Shown here: in pieces, positions 5,983 to 15,218 of the stretch
Layout: every line of letters begins with the position of its first letter
How positions within the stretch are numbered: the first letter of the stretch is position 1
Source: Gammaproteobacteria bacterium
Lineage (GTDB): Bacteria; Pseudomonadota; Gammaproteobacteria; Pseudomonadales; UBA7434
Direction: 5' to 3'
Assembly (NCBI GenBank): GCA_024280785.1
Contig: JAJRPK010000008.1
Coordinates: 1-34,224, forward strand
Length of the DNA: 34,224 nucleotides
Program-made: the position numbers and the translations under genes
Notes under the pieces: generated by a model
What the model was told of the DNA's origin: nothing
The model's database searches: none
What the model saw: only the letters and a program-made list of their open reading frames with translations

Positions 5983-8828
5983 TATGCAAACATCCTTTGC
6001 TCGCCGGTTCCATCGATGTTGTCGACGCAACGCTGGCAAAGATCCGGATGCGCCTCAATCGCAGTAACTTCTGGCCGATGATGCCAACAGCGCACACACT
6101 TGCCGTGATCACTTTTGTCGATTGTCAATTTAAGCCCGGCAATACTGGTTTCGATCGCATCAGCTGGAGCAGCACTAACACTATCAACAACATTCGCTGA
6201 AGATGAAATTAAAATAAACCTTAATTCATCGCCAACTGTACGTAGCAAAGAAGCTAGCGGCTGATCTGCGTATAAAGTAATTTCTGATTCGAGTGACCCA
6301 CCCATACTGCCCTTTCCTCGTTCGCTTTCTAACGCCTTATTGACGATTGCCTTCACTTCAGTCAGCGCCTGCATAAGTTCAACTTCGTTTGATTTTTCAT
6401 CTAGTAACGCGCTTACACCCCCGTACACTTCTTCTATAAACACGCTACTTTTTCTCGCCCCGGGAATAAACTCATACAATTCATCGGCAGTAAAACTTAG
6501 TATCGGTGCAAGCCACCGAGTAAGGGCTTCGATAATATGGTACAAGGCCGTTTGCGCCGAGCGTCGACCAAGGCTATCGGTTTGCATTGTGTATTGTCTA
6601 TCTTTGATAATATCTAGATATATACCACCCATATCAACAATACAAAAGTTATGTAACTTTTGATATATAGAGTGCAGCTGGTAATTATTGTACGCCTCTA
6701 GAATTTCATTTTGAATTTCTGCAGCGCGGGTGATAGCCCATCGATCAAGCAACAATAACTGATCATTAGGAAGCAAATCCAATTCCGGATCAAAGCCTTC
6801 TAAATTTGACAACATAAATCTCGCGGTATTACGAATTCGTCGATACGAATCGGCAACACGCTTTAAGATTTCATCCGACACGCTCATCTCGCTACTAAAG
6901 TCGGTCGCAGACACCCACAATCGGAGCACATCCGCCCCTAGTTCGTTAATAACCGTCTGCGGAGCTATATTATTACCCAGCGATTTCGACATTTTTTTAC
7001 CATCGGAATCGACAACAAACCCATGGGTTAGTACGGCCTTATACGGCGCGGTTCCATTCATTGCAATAGCTGTTTTCAGCGACGACTGAAACCAACCTCG
7101 ATGCTGGTCCGAGCCCTCGAGATAAAGGTCGGCCGGGTACTGCAGATCCGCTCTTGTTTGCAGTACGGAAAAATGGGTAACACCTGAATCAAACCAGACA
7201 TCTAGCGTATCGACAACCTTAGTATAATTATCTGCGTCGCCCCCAAGAAACTCTATGATATCTAAATCAAACCAGGCGTCTATACCTTCTTTTTCAACTC
7301 GTACCGCAATCTGCTCAATAAATTTTACAGAGTCAGGATGAGGCTCTTGCGTTTCTTTATGGACAAACAGAGCGATGGGAACACCCCAGGTCCGTTGCCG
7401 GGAAATACACCAATCCGGACTGGTTGCTAACATCCCCTCAATGCGAGACTTTCCCCAATCGGGCACCCATTGAACGCCACCAACCGCTTGTTTGACAGAA
7501 TCCAGTAAGCCTTTTTTCTCCATCCCGATAAACCATTGGGGCGTAGCGCGAAATATCAAAGGAGTTTTAGTCCGCCAGCAATGGGGAAAACTATGGCGAA
7601 TCTTTTCTTCGGCGCACAGACAGCTCTTATCGCGTAACAGATCAACGACTTTTTCATCAACCTTGTAAACATGCTCGCCGGCAAACAACTCGGTTTTATC
7701 GTTATACACGCCATTGTCGGCGACCAAGTTAAGCGTTTCGATGCCATATTTTTTTGCCACCACAAAATCGTCAACACCATGATCTGGAGCTGTATGAACA
7801 CAGCCCGTACCCGCTTCAGTCGTTACATGTTCACCCAAGATAACGGGTACTTGGCGTGAGTAAAACGGATGACACAACAAAATATTTTCTAACTGCGCGC
7901 CTTTAAACCGACCAACTATTTTAAATACGTCAGCGCCGTATCGAGCCATAGCGGACTCATGCAATGCATCCGCGATAATAAGCCTCTGCGCCCCTCCACC
8001 TAAAGTTTCTGGCGCGCACTCGACAACGACATAATCTAACTCGGGATGTACTGACACTGCTTGGTTGGCCGGCAAAGTCCATGGTGTAGTCGTCCAAATA
8101 ACAACGCTTAGTGGTCCTTCGCCACCCAATTCGTTGACTATCGCATCGAGAGCTGACTGATCGGCCAGAGCAAAAGCAACATCAATGGAAAACGATGTTT
8201 TATCTTGATATTCGACCTCAGCTTCAGCTAATGCCGACCCTCCCACTACACTCCAATAAACAGGTTTAAATCCCCGAACAAGGTGACCGTTTTCTATGAT
8301 TTTTCCTAACGCACGAATAATATTTGCTTCGGTCGCATAGTTCATCGTCAGATAAGGGTTTGCCCAATCACCCAAAACACCCAGTCGAATAAAATCTTTA
8401 CGCTGGCCCGCCACTTGCTTAGTAGCATATTCACGACATTTCTTGCGAAAAGTTTTGTGATCGACCTTGACTCCCGCCTTACCAATTTTTGTTTCAACTT
8501 TATGCTCTATTGGTAAACCGTGGCAATCCCACCCTGGCACATAGGGCGCATCAAAGCCCTGTAGAGTCTTGGACTTGATGATAATGTCTTTTAAAATTTT
8601 ATTGACAGAGTGACCGAGATGAATGTCTCCGTTAGCGTAGGGAGGGCCATCGTGCAAAATAAATTTTTCACGCCCCGAAAACTGACGTCGAATTTGTCCG
8701 TAAAGGTCGGCCTGTTCCCAAGCTTTAAGTCGCTGCGGCTCGCGTTGCGACAAATTAGCCTTCATCGGAAAACCCGTTTTTGGCAGGTTTAACGTGTGTT
8801 TATATTGATTTTTTTTGTCGTCACTCAT
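5982..8828 (-). CDS. ileS: Isoleucine-tRNA ligase
   Basis: IleS charges tRNA-Ile in the cytoplasm and edits misactivated valine. The 948-residue class I synthetase shows the HIGH signature as HLGH at residues 70-73, the editing-domain signature WTTTPWTLPANQA near 245-257, the KMSKS loop at 612-616 and a C-terminal zinc knuckle with CVRCWHH and CQRC near 905-930. Length and motif order match the bacterial type-1 enzyme (about 938 residues in E. coli). The start at 8828 precedes the conserved TLNLPKTGFPMKA segment. The stop overlaps the lspA start by one base. ileS lies 91 bases downstream of ribF in the conserved murJ-ribF-ileS-lspA order. Nothing unusual is seen. Confidence 0.98.
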   Translation of the reverse strand: MSDDKKNQYKHTLNLPKTGFPMKANLSQREPQRLKAWEQADLYGQIRRQFSGREKFILHDGPPYANGDIHLGHSVNKILKDIIIKSKTLQGFDAPYVPGWDCHGLPIEHKVETKIGKAGVKVDHKTFRKKCREYATKQVAGQRKDFIRLGVLGDWANPYLTMNYATEANIIRALGKIIENGHLVRGFKPVYWSVVGGSALAEAEVEYQDKTSFSIDVAFALADQSALDAIVNELGGEGPLSVVIWTTTPWTLPANQAVSVHPELDYVVVECAPETLGGGAQRLIIADALHESAMARYGADVFKIVGRFKGAQLENILLCHPFYSRQVPVILGEHVTTEAGTGCVHTAPDHGVDDFVVAKKYGIETLNLVADNGVYNDKTELFAGEHVYKVDEKVVDLLRDKSCLCAEEKIRHSFPHCWRTKTPLIFRATPQWFIGMEKKGLLDSVKQAVGGVQWVPDWGKSRIEGMLATSPDWCISRQRTWGVPIALFVHKETQEPHPDSVKFIEQIAVRVEKEGIDAWFDLDIIEFLGGDADNYTKVVDTLDVWFDSGVTHFSVLQTRADLQYPADLYLEGSDQHRGWFQSSLKTAIAMNGTAPYKAVLTHGFVVDSDGKKMSKSLGNNIAPQTVINELGADVLRLWVSATDFSSEMSVSDEILKRVADSYRRIRNTARFMLSNLEGFDPELDLLPNDQLLLLDRWAITRAAEIQNEILEAYNNYQLHSIYQKLHNFCIVDMGGIYLDIIKDRQYTMQTDSLGRRSAQTALYHIIEALTRWLAPILSFTADELYEFIPGARKSSVFIEEVYGGVSALLDEKSNEVELMQALTEVKAIVNKALESERGKGSMGGSLESEITLYADQPLASLLRTVGDELRFILISSSANVVDSVSAAPADAIETSIAGLKLTIDKSDHGKCVRCWHHRPEVTAIEAHPDLCQRCVDNIDGTGEQRMFA

Positions 8829-8919
8829 GCTGTCTTTTTCTTTCTGTCTCGTTAGGTTAAATAACTTACTTATTAAAATGCTGATTCACTCAAATTATCG
8901 ATCTTCAAACCATCGACAT

Positions 8920-9927
8920 TTAAACTTTTGCAAAAAAATCCCTGGCTGTTTGCTTATCTTGATGAATTTTCTCCGTCAATAGATCCAGCGACGCAAACTT
9001 TTTTTCCTCGCGAATTTTTTTTCGAAATCGCACGGTAATTCTCTTTCGATATAAATCACCGACAAAGCCCAGTAAATGAACTTCTAAAATTGCTTTGATT
9101 GAATCATTTACCGTTGGGCGGGTCCCCACGTTGGCTACAGCCCGATGCCACTGATGGTATAAAGGCTCTGAAGCGAACTCCGGATTAGCTTTACGCTCAC
9201 CGCCATGAACGAATACTTCAACTGCGTACACACCTGACATCGCTGTTCGTAATCGATGTAACTCTACATTGGCCGTCGGAGTGCCTAACGTTCTTCCCAG
9301 TTGCTGCCCATAAACTACTTTTCCCGAAATACTGTAGGGCCTGCCTAGCAGTGATTCGGCACCAGAAAAGTCGCCCTGTTCTAACATCTCCCGGATTCGA
9401 GTACTGGAAACCCGCTTACCAATCACACCAAGTGTCTCTGTATCCTCTACAGTAAAACCGTGCTTACGCCCCAAACTGTTTAATAATTCAAAGTCACCAC
9501 CGCCATTGCGACCAAAACGCAAATCATCCCCGACCACGATATGCCGCGCATTTAAACCCTCGACAAACACTCGCTCGATAAACTCAACAGCATCCATATT
9601 TCGCATTTTATCGTCAAACCTTACCACCAGCACGCGATCGACGCCCCACTCTGCCAAGCCTTCAAACTTCTCGCGAAAGCTCATCAACCGAGCAGGAGCA
9701 TCCATCGGCACAAAGTACTCTCTGGGCAACGGCTCAAGCGTAACCACTACCGAAGGCAAACCTGTCTCCGCCGCCCGCGCTACCACGTGATTTATCACCG
9801 ACCGGTGGCCCAAGTGTAAGCCATCAAATGCGCCAATCGTCAAGACTGTCCCTTCTCCCGAAAGATTAGAGCGGTGCTTGATTTGTAGATTATGTAGGCC
9901 GCGAATGAGCTCCACGCTCGACTCCAT
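8920..9927 (-). CDS. ribF: Bifunctional riboflavin kinase / FAD synthetase
   Basis: RibF phosphorylates riboflavin to FMN and adenylylates FMN to FAD. The N-terminal nucleotidyltransferase domain shows TIGAFDGLHLGH at residues 30-41 and RFGRNGGGDF and STRIREMLEQGD further on. The C-terminal flavokinase domain begins near GRPYSISGKVVYGQQLGRTLGTPTANV, with the conserved PTAN, and ends at the EEKKFASLDLLTEKIHQD region. The length of 335 residues is normal for the family. It starts with ATG at 9927. A 229-base spacer separates it from murJ, so ribF may have its own promoter (see 10038-10043). It is followed by ileS. Confidence 0.97.
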   Translation of the reverse strand: MESSVELIRGLHNLQIKHRSNLSGEGTVLTIGAFDGLHLGHRSVINHVVARAAETGLPSVVVTLEPLPREYFVPMDAPARLMSFREKFEGLAEWGVDRVLVVRFDDKMRNMDAVEFIERVFVEGLNARHIVVGDDLRFGRNGGGDFELLNSLGRKHGFTVEDTETLGVIGKRVSSTRIREMLEQGDFSGAESLLGRPYSISGKVVYGQQLGRTLGTPTANVELHRLRTAMSGVYAVEVFVHGGERKANPEFASEPLYHQWHRAVANVGTRPTVNDSIKAILEVHLLGFVGDLYRKRITVRFRKKIREEKKFASLDLLTEKIHQDKQTARDFFAKV

Positions 9928-10037
9928 TTGTTAGTGCCACGGCATGCGATCCAAAAAACGTCGGCTGGCCGGTAATTTTAAATTTTGCTTTCTAACCATG
10001 CTATCCCACAAACTGCTTGTATGCGGAAAAGCGACGA

Positions 10038-10043
10038 ATTATA
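10038..10043 (-). promoter_or_regulatory. Possible -10 box upstream of ribF
   Basis: The minus strand reads TATAAT, a perfect sigma-70 -10 hexamer, about 110 bases before the ribF start in the murJ-ribF spacer. No good -35 hexamer lies at 16-18 bases, so this rests on one element only. The rest of 9928-10156 shows no gene. Confidence 0.28.
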
Positions 10044-10156
10044 ACCTCAAAGCTGAGCTTAGCTGGGAATTTTCAACGGGTGAATATCGACAAAACTGCA
10101 GGGCTTTCCGCTTTAAAAGTCGCCTCGCCCTAATTGCCCGATTCAAATCAATGCGA

Positions 10157-11884
10157 CTAATCTACACTAACAGCCCTAAACTGCTTAAACCTTACGCCTA
10201 AGGCAAACAGAAGCGACAGGTAAGTTACTAGCCCTGCGAAACACAGCCATGTAACTTTCACTATCCGCTGCCAACTGTTCGCGTCAGGCCAGAACAGCGG
10301 ATCTGGCAATAAGAACTGCAGCAATACCAACATAGCGCAGACAGCCACGATAACCTTTTGTAATAGCCGCCAAAACTGACTTGATAATATGGGTCCGTTT
10401 TTGACCTCATCACGATCGAGAGTACTACCTTGCTCCGAAACCTGCATTTCAGACGCAGATTTCACCTGCACCGCCGAAAGGCCACGTAATAGCATTCCTG
10501 CATTGACAAAAGCGGAAACCGAAGTTGCTAATGCTAAGCCCACATGTCCCAACTTAAAGTAAAAATGCAAAAATCCTACAAAAATAAGATTTAGCACCAT
10601 ATTAAGCCCCATGGTAATAATGCCAATTTTAACCGGTGTTTTGGTATCTTGCTGTGAGTAGTACCCTGTTGCCAGCACCTTAATAGCCATAAAGGCTAGC
10701 AGGCCTAAAGCATAGGCACGCAGGCTATAAGACGCCATATGGACGTCCTCGGGGGTCATCGCTTGATATTGAAACAATGTGTAAAGAATCGGTGAGGCCA
10801 AAATAATTAGTGCTGCGGATGCTGGTAGTGCGATTACTACGATACAACGTAGCGCCCAATCGAGCGTCTGCTGAAATTTAATCTCAGGAGATTTATTCGC
10901 AGTAACTGAACCCTCGCCGCCAGCGTCATCTACCTCGTCTCTCTTTAACCCTAACCGCGACAAACTTGGCAGAATAACGGTGGCGATAGCTATGCCAAAA
11001 ACACCAAGAGGAAGTTCTGCCAAACGATCCGAGTAATATAGCCAAGAAACGCTACCCGTCGGTAAAAATGATGCGAGCACGGTATCGAGCAGTAAATTGA
11101 TTTGGCTAACAGATACACCGAAAATCGCTGGTAACATCAGTGCCATTATTTTTCGCACACCGGGGTGCTGAGTATCCCAGATCGGTTGCGGCAATAATTC
11201 TAGCCGAGCCAAAAATGGCAACTGGAATAGTAGCTGCGCACACCCTGCAAATAATACTGCCCACGCCAGAGCATAAACCGGCTGCGCCAATAGCGGCGAT
11301 ACAAACACTGCAAAACCAATAAGCGAGAGATTGAGTAATACCGGAGTAAATGCAGGAACGACAAAGCGATCGTAGCTATTGAGTATCGCGCCAGCAAATC
11401 CGGTCAAAGAAATTAACAGTAAGTACGGAAAGGTGATGCGTAATAAGCCCGCCGTAAGGGCAAATTTTTCAGGCTGATCGATAAAGCCAGGCGCAAACAA
11501 CATCGCTACCATAGGGGCTGCCATCACGACCAAACCGGTCAATAATAATAGGCTACCGCCTAAAACTCCACACACGGCATTGACCAAAACCTGAATGGCC
11601 GCCAGATTGCCTTCGTTTTCATATTGACGCCGATATTCGGACAAGACCGGAACAAAAGCCTGAGAAAATGCGCCCTCGGCAAATAGCCTTCGTAAAAATT
11701 GCGGCACTTTAAACGCAATAAAAAACGCATCGGCGTTTCCACCAGCACCAAAAAAACGTGCGATTACAATATCTCGAATCAGGCCCATGACTCGCGAAAG
11801 CATAGTCATCGACCCAACCGTAACACTAGAGCCTAGTAGACTTCCGACTTGCTTCGGCTGATCGTTTGCAGATGGCTTATTCAA
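10157..11884 (-). CDS. murJ: Lipid II flippase MurJ
   Basis: MurJ moves lipid II across the inner membrane for peptidoglycan synthesis. The 575-residue protein is hydrophobic throughout with about 14 membrane segments expected. The N-terminal part contains TMLSRVMGLIRDIVIARFFGAG, NADAFFIAFKVPQFLRRLFAEG and AFSQAFVPVLSEYR, which are diagnostic of the family. The start is a TTG at 11884; no ATG lies close upstream, and the next ATGs fall inside the conserved TMLSR segment. A soluble loop around residues 470-500 (KSASEMQVSEQGSTLDRDEVKN) interrupts the C-terminal helices. pyrB lies 17 bases upstream, an unusual partner; rpsT, which flanks murJ in many gammaproteobacteria, is not present in the window. 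Confidence 0.96.
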   Translation of the reverse strand: MNKPSANDQPKQVGSLLGSSVTVGSMTMLSRVMGLIRDIVIARFFGAGGNADAFFIAFKVPQFLRRLFAEGAFSQAFVPVLSEYRRQYENEGNLAAIQVLVNAVCGVLGGSLLLLTGLVVMAAPMVAMLFAPGFIDQPEKFALTAGLLRITFPYLLLISLTGFAGAILNSYDRFVVPAFTPVLLNLSLIGFAVFVSPLLAQPVYALAWAVLFAGCAQLLFQLPFLARLELLPQPIWDTQHPGVRKIMALMLPAIFGVSVSQINLLLDTVLASFLPTGSVSWLYYSDRLAELPLGVFGIAIATVILPSLSRLGLKRDEVDDAGGEGSVTANKSPEIKFQQTLDWALRCIVVIALPASAALIILASPILYTLFQYQAMTPEDVHMASYSLRAYALGLLAFMAIKVLATGYYSQQDTKTPVKIGIITMGLNMVLNLIFVGFLHFYFKLGHVGLALATSVSAFVNAGMLLRGLSAVQVKSASEMQVSEQGSTLDRDEVKNGPILSSQFWRLLQKVIVAVCAMLVLLQFLLPDPLFWPDANSWQRIVKVTWLCFAGLVTYLSLLFALGVRFKQFRAVSVD

Positions 11885-11901
11885 TGCTTAACAGCCCACC
11901 A

Positions 11902-12915
11902 TTAACGCCTACCGCCCGTATACCAGCGTACTGGTTGCGAGTTTTTATCAACTGCATCTACGATATCTAAAGTCAAAGCAAATAATGCCATCCGCACCAC
12001 CACGCCGTTATCCGTTTGCCGAAATATAGCAAGATTGGGATTTTGGTTTAAGTCACTATCCAGTTCGTTGGCTTCGGCCCTCGAGTCCCTCGGCAAAGGG
12101 TGCATAATAACAGTGTTAGGCTCGCAGTATTGAGTATACACCGCTTGGTTCAAGCGAAACCTTCCTCGATACAAATCAGCTTCTTCTTGTGAGCCAAATC
12201 TTTCTTCTTGAATGCGCGTTGAATAGACAATATCGACATGCGCTATGCTCGACTCAAGTGATTCGGTAATAACCACTTTATGACCCGCTTCAACTAACAA
12301 ATCTACTAAGTCTTCAGGCATTTTTAATGCTGCTGGCGACACGAGGTAAATCTCGATATTCTGATAATTACAAAGTAATTTTGCGAGCGAATGAACAGTG
12401 CGCCCATGCTTGAGATCACCAATCATACCAATTCGCAAACCGTCTAGCTCCTTACCCCTACCTTGTAGCTCTCGCCTAATCGTATACAGATCAAGCAACG
12501 CTTGGGTTGGATGTTCATTCGCCCCGTCCCCGCCGTTGATTACGGGGACACGGCTAGCCGATGCAAACTCAGCAACCGAGCCAGACTGTGGATGACGCAT
12601 CACAATAACGTCACTGTAACCACTTAAGACCCGTGCCGTATCGTATAAAGATTCGCCCTTGGCAAGCGCCGAATTTTCAATACCCGTCGTCTCTCGAACT
12701 TCTCCTCCAAGTAGATTAAACGCACAACCAAAGCTAACGCGAGTACGCGTACTAGGCTCGAAAAACATATTGCTTAAAATTGCCCCATCCAGAACCTTTG
12801 TAATGCGTTGTCGCTTCGCATAAGGCTCCATGTTAATAGCCACGCTAAAAAGACGATCGATATCTTTGCGCTCAAATTGATCTATTGACAGAATATGACT
12901 GCCGACAAAATTCAT
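11902..12915 (-). CDS. pyrB: Aspartate carbamoyltransferase catalytic chain
   Basis: The enzyme joins carbamoyl phosphate and aspartate in de novo pyrimidine synthesis. Motifs seen are FFEPSTRTRVSF (residues 51-62, the carbamoyl-phosphate site), the SALAKGES loop (82-89), HPTQALLDLYTI (135-146), MIGDLKHGRTVHSL and HPLPRDSR. This set separates it from ornithine carbamoyltransferase. At 337 residues it is somewhat longer than the E. coli chain (311), with the extra residues largely at the C-terminus (DKNSQPVRWYTGGRR). Neither pyrI nor a pyrC-like partner is adjacent. The ATG at 12915 has a GGAG eight bases upstream. Its stop is 17 bases before the murJ start, so the two are probably co-transcribed. 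Confidence 0.95.
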   Translation of the reverse strand: MNFVGSHILSIDQFERKDIDRLFSVAINMEPYAKRQRITKVLDGAILSNMFFEPSTRTRVSFGCAFNLLGGEVRETTGIENSALAKGESLYDTARVLSGYSDVIVMRHPQSGSVAEFASASRVPVINGGDGANEHPTQALLDLYTIRRELQGRGKELDGLRIGMIGDLKHGRTVHSLAKLLCNYQNIEIYLVSPAALKMPEDLVDLLVEAGHKVVITESLESSIAHVDIVYSTRIQEERFGSQEEADLYRGRFRLNQAVYTQYCEPNTVIMHPLPRDSRAEANELDSDLNQNPNLAIFRQTDNGVVVRMALFALTLDIVDAVDKNSQPVRWYTGGRR

Positions 12916-13278
12916 ACGACATGCTCCAATAGCTAATAACCAAGATATAACACCAAAAACCGGGCAGCTAAGTCTGGTGGAGCTGTAGTCTAAACTGCCA
13001 CTGATTACACGCCAAGCCCCTCGACGGTATTGCGAACGTCATTATTGCTCAACTAATCCATTGTAAGCTATGTATTAGAAACCCATAGCAAAGAAAATCA
13101 CCACAGAGAAAGCCGTAGAAAACTTCCAAAAAGCAAACACACACTAATTAGACTATTGAGTAAAAAGGGATAAGATGGAGAGAGTTGGGCGCAGCGACGT
13201 ATGTCAATGCGCCAATTAATCAAGGAGATATTCTGCTCTGGCAAAGAAAGGCTTGGACGAGCCAACAGCACGTAAAGG
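12916..13278. other. Intergenic region upstream of pyrB
   Basis: No gene is supported here. It should carry the pyrB-murJ promoter on the minus strand, but I see no convincing -35/-10 pair; a TTGACA at 13203-13208 has no matching -10. An imperfect inverted repeat, TTGGGCGCA (13185-13193) with TGCGCCAA (13208-13215) and a one-base bulge, lies just past the stop of the upstream gene and may be a weak terminator. Confidence 0.4.
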
Positions 13279-13629
13279 TTATAAACTCATACCAGAAGCA
13301 TCGGTTATTAGATATTCCACAAGAGTGGAAATACTCGTAGTAATGCCCCATTCGTCTGGAGCCACAAGTGACACCATACTACACCTGGCCGTAATGTCTG
13401 ACCATAACGACACTTTTTGTTCTTTGCTAAGTTGATGAACAGAGTAAAACCATGATTTCAGTTTCAGCTCTGAGCAATAGAGAAAATTTGAAAATTCTGC
13501 AGAGTAAGGGTTGCCTCTATATCGCTGAATTTCTTCAGCATGAAATTCAACCCCGTCAATCCCCGTAAGCTCATAGAGCGCGTCGAGGATATGTTTCTGT
13601 GCGGTACGAGTTCGTTCATCAATAAACAT
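13279..13629 (-). CDS. Hypothetical protein of unknown function, 116 residues
   Basis: I do not recognise a family. The reading frame opens with ATG at 13629 and has AAGGA at good spacing upstream, which supports real translation. The protein is mixed in charge with no signal peptide or membrane helix, so a soluble cytoplasmic protein is likely. The first third (DERTRTAQKHILDALYELTGI) looks like an amphipathic helix; the centre is rich in aromatic residues (FSNFLYCSELKLKSWFYSV); cysteines are at two places without a metal-site pattern. It stands alone with long spacers on both sides, in the low-density stretch between two conserved gene blocks. No function is proposed. Confidence 0.62.
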   Translation of the reverse strand: MFIDERTRTAQKHILDALYELTGIDGVEFHAEEIQRYRGNPYSAEFSNFLYCSELKLKSWFYSVHQLSKEQKVSLWSDITARCSMVSLVAPDEWGITTSISTLVEYLITDASGMSL

Positions 13630-13929
13630 CCAATCTTCCTTAATTTAAAAAATTAGCCCCTAAGTGCAGATTAAGCCCTTACGCGCGTATCCTATGTTCT
13701 ATTGGCCAACACAGTTCTTGTAGACACTTTTCCTGTCTGACTTATTTCCTATTTACACTGCCAAATTCATATACTAATTTGGTCGAACCATCCATGCTCA
13801 GCCATATAGGTTCACAAGCTGAATCTATATGGGCAGCGCAGATTACAGCAAACATCATTCTTGCACAAGAGACCCTAATACTAGTAAATATCTACCTCAG
13901 CTAGTTGCCATTCCAGCCTTGGGACCTCT
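13630..13929. other. Intergenic region, AT-rich, no gene seen
   Basis: No supported gene. The only clear structure is a perfect 8-bp inverted repeat, CCATATAG (13802-13809) and CTATATGG (13825-13832), around a 15-base loop, roughly 100 bases past the stop of the SnoaL-like gene on the minus strand. It lacks a following T-run, so terminator function is doubtful. Confidence 0.4.
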
Positions 13930-14412
13930 TTATCCCGCATGCTTTAATTGTGGAGTATCGCCACTAATATCGAAGACTAAAGTTGAAATATTTTGCGCAA
14001 CCGTTTCTGCTATTTGCCACTTATCATCTTGCTTGACATATTTATCATGATAAATGATTGCCAGCTGCGTAATCGTCTTAGCCTTTGTATTGATTAATTG
14101 ATAGGAAAGTTCCCACGTTCCCTCTGCTGCTTTTTCGTTTAATAAATGAATCACTGGATTGTGCCCATGATGCATTTCCAACATATGTGGATGGCAGGCT
14201 ACCTCGGTAAACAAACTGACCAATTGATCTCTATGATTAAACTGACCAACGGGTCCATAATCAATCAGCACTTCGCCTTCGATGAAGCAATCCCTCATCA
14301 AATCTGGTTTTTTGGTATCGCAGGCCATCAGGTAAGTTGACTTGAGTGTTTTGATCGCATCAATGGCTTCAAGCCGATCGAGTCTCGACGCTAATTGTTG
14401 TAATTGGTCCAT
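13930..14412 (-). CDS. SnoaL/NTF2-like fold protein
   Basis: A 160-residue protein with the pattern of the SnoaL-like (NTF2 superfamily) domain: an N-terminal helix LDRLEAIDAIKTLKSTYLMACDTK, then a DLMRDCFIEGEVLIDYGPVG strand region, a histidine-rich HPHMLEMHHGHNPVI segment, and paired C-terminal strands (EGTWELSYQLI, ITQLAIIYHDKYVKQDDKWQIAE). Relatives include dehydratases, isomerases and non-enzymatic proteins; several have catalytic His/Asp in the cone-shaped pocket, but the substrate cannot be inferred. I chose the ATG at 14412, preceded by AGGTGG five bases upstream; a GTG at 14427 would add five residues. It is transcribed away from coaE, with 173 bases between the starts, and has no functionally obvious neighbour. 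Confidence 0.75.
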   Translation of the reverse strand: MDQLQQLASRLDRLEAIDAIKTLKSTYLMACDTKKPDLMRDCFIEGEVLIDYGPVGQFNHRDQLVSLFTEVACHPHMLEMHHGHNPVIHLLNEKAAEGTWELSYQLINTKAKTITQLAIIYHDKYVKQDDKWQIAETVAQNISTLVFDISGDTPQLKHAG

Positions 14413-14585
14413 TTTTCCCACCTGCACTGAAACAAAAACGGTATCATACGTGAACTCAAGCTACTTAATCGATGGTGAAACTGTTCACAAAATTTCACTC
14501 GTTGAACTTTGCCTATTCTGTTGTGGATGACTTACTACCGAGACATTTGAAAAGAATACAAACTACTAATGTAAAGAGAATAATT

Positions 14586-15200
14586 ATGTATGTGGTAGGA
14601 CTAACCGGCGGTATCGGAAGTGGGAAATCTGCAGCGGCCAGCCTGTTTGCCAAGCTAGGCGTTACCGTTATTAACGCCGACATCGTAGCTCGAGAAGTGG
14701 TTGAGCCAGATACTATAGCTCTATCAAAAATTGCTGAGCACTTTGGACAGAATATTATCCAGCAAGACGGAACGCTAGACCGCGCAGCCCTACGAAATAA
14801 AGTTTTCTCTAACGAGGCCGAAAGACTTTGGCTAGAACAGCTTACCCACCCTATTATTGGTGACGCCATTTTTACTCAATTGAACACTACGAAAAAATCT
14901 GGGGAAGCAGACTACCGAATATTGGAGTCGCCATTGCTAATGGAAACCACTCAAAAGCATTTGGCTCAACGATTGCTATTGATTGACGTGCCAACTGAAA
15001 TACAAATACAGCGTACAATGGCACGAGACAATAATTCAGAAGAACAAGTCAAAGCCATATTGGCCGCCCAGATGGCACGCGAAGATAAAATAAAACTGGC
15101 CGATGACATTATAGAAAATACAGGAACATTAGCGCAACTTGAGGTGCAAGTAGAACAACTGCATTTGCAATACCTTGAACTTGCAAAAAAAACCGCCTAA
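14586..15200 (+). CDS. coaE: Dephospho-CoA kinase
   Basis: CoaE phosphorylates dephospho-CoA in the last step of coenzyme A synthesis. The protein begins MYVVGLTGGIGSGKS, with the P-loop at residues 8-15, followed by NADIVAREVVEP, LTHPIIGDAI, ESPLLMET and VDVPTEIQIQR-like elements of the family, and DDIIENTG near the end. At 204 residues from the ATG at 14586 its length is normal. The frame is open further upstream to 14472, but those residues have no family counterpart and an AGAG precedes 14586. yacG follows 18 bases downstream. In Pseudomonas and relatives pilB, pilC and pilD precede coaE; they are absent here. Confidence 0.96.
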   Translation: MYVVGLTGGIGSGKSAAASLFAKLGVTVINADIVAREVVEPDTIALSKIAEHFGQNIIQQDGTLDRAALRNKVFSNEAERLWLEQLTHPIIGDAIFTQLNTTKKSGEADYRILESPLLMETTQKHLAQRLLLIDVPTEIQIQRTMARDNNSEEQVKAILAAQMAREDKIKLADDIIENTGTLAQLEVQVEQLHLQYLELAKKTA

Positions 15201-15218
15201 CAGAAAAACGATATTGCA

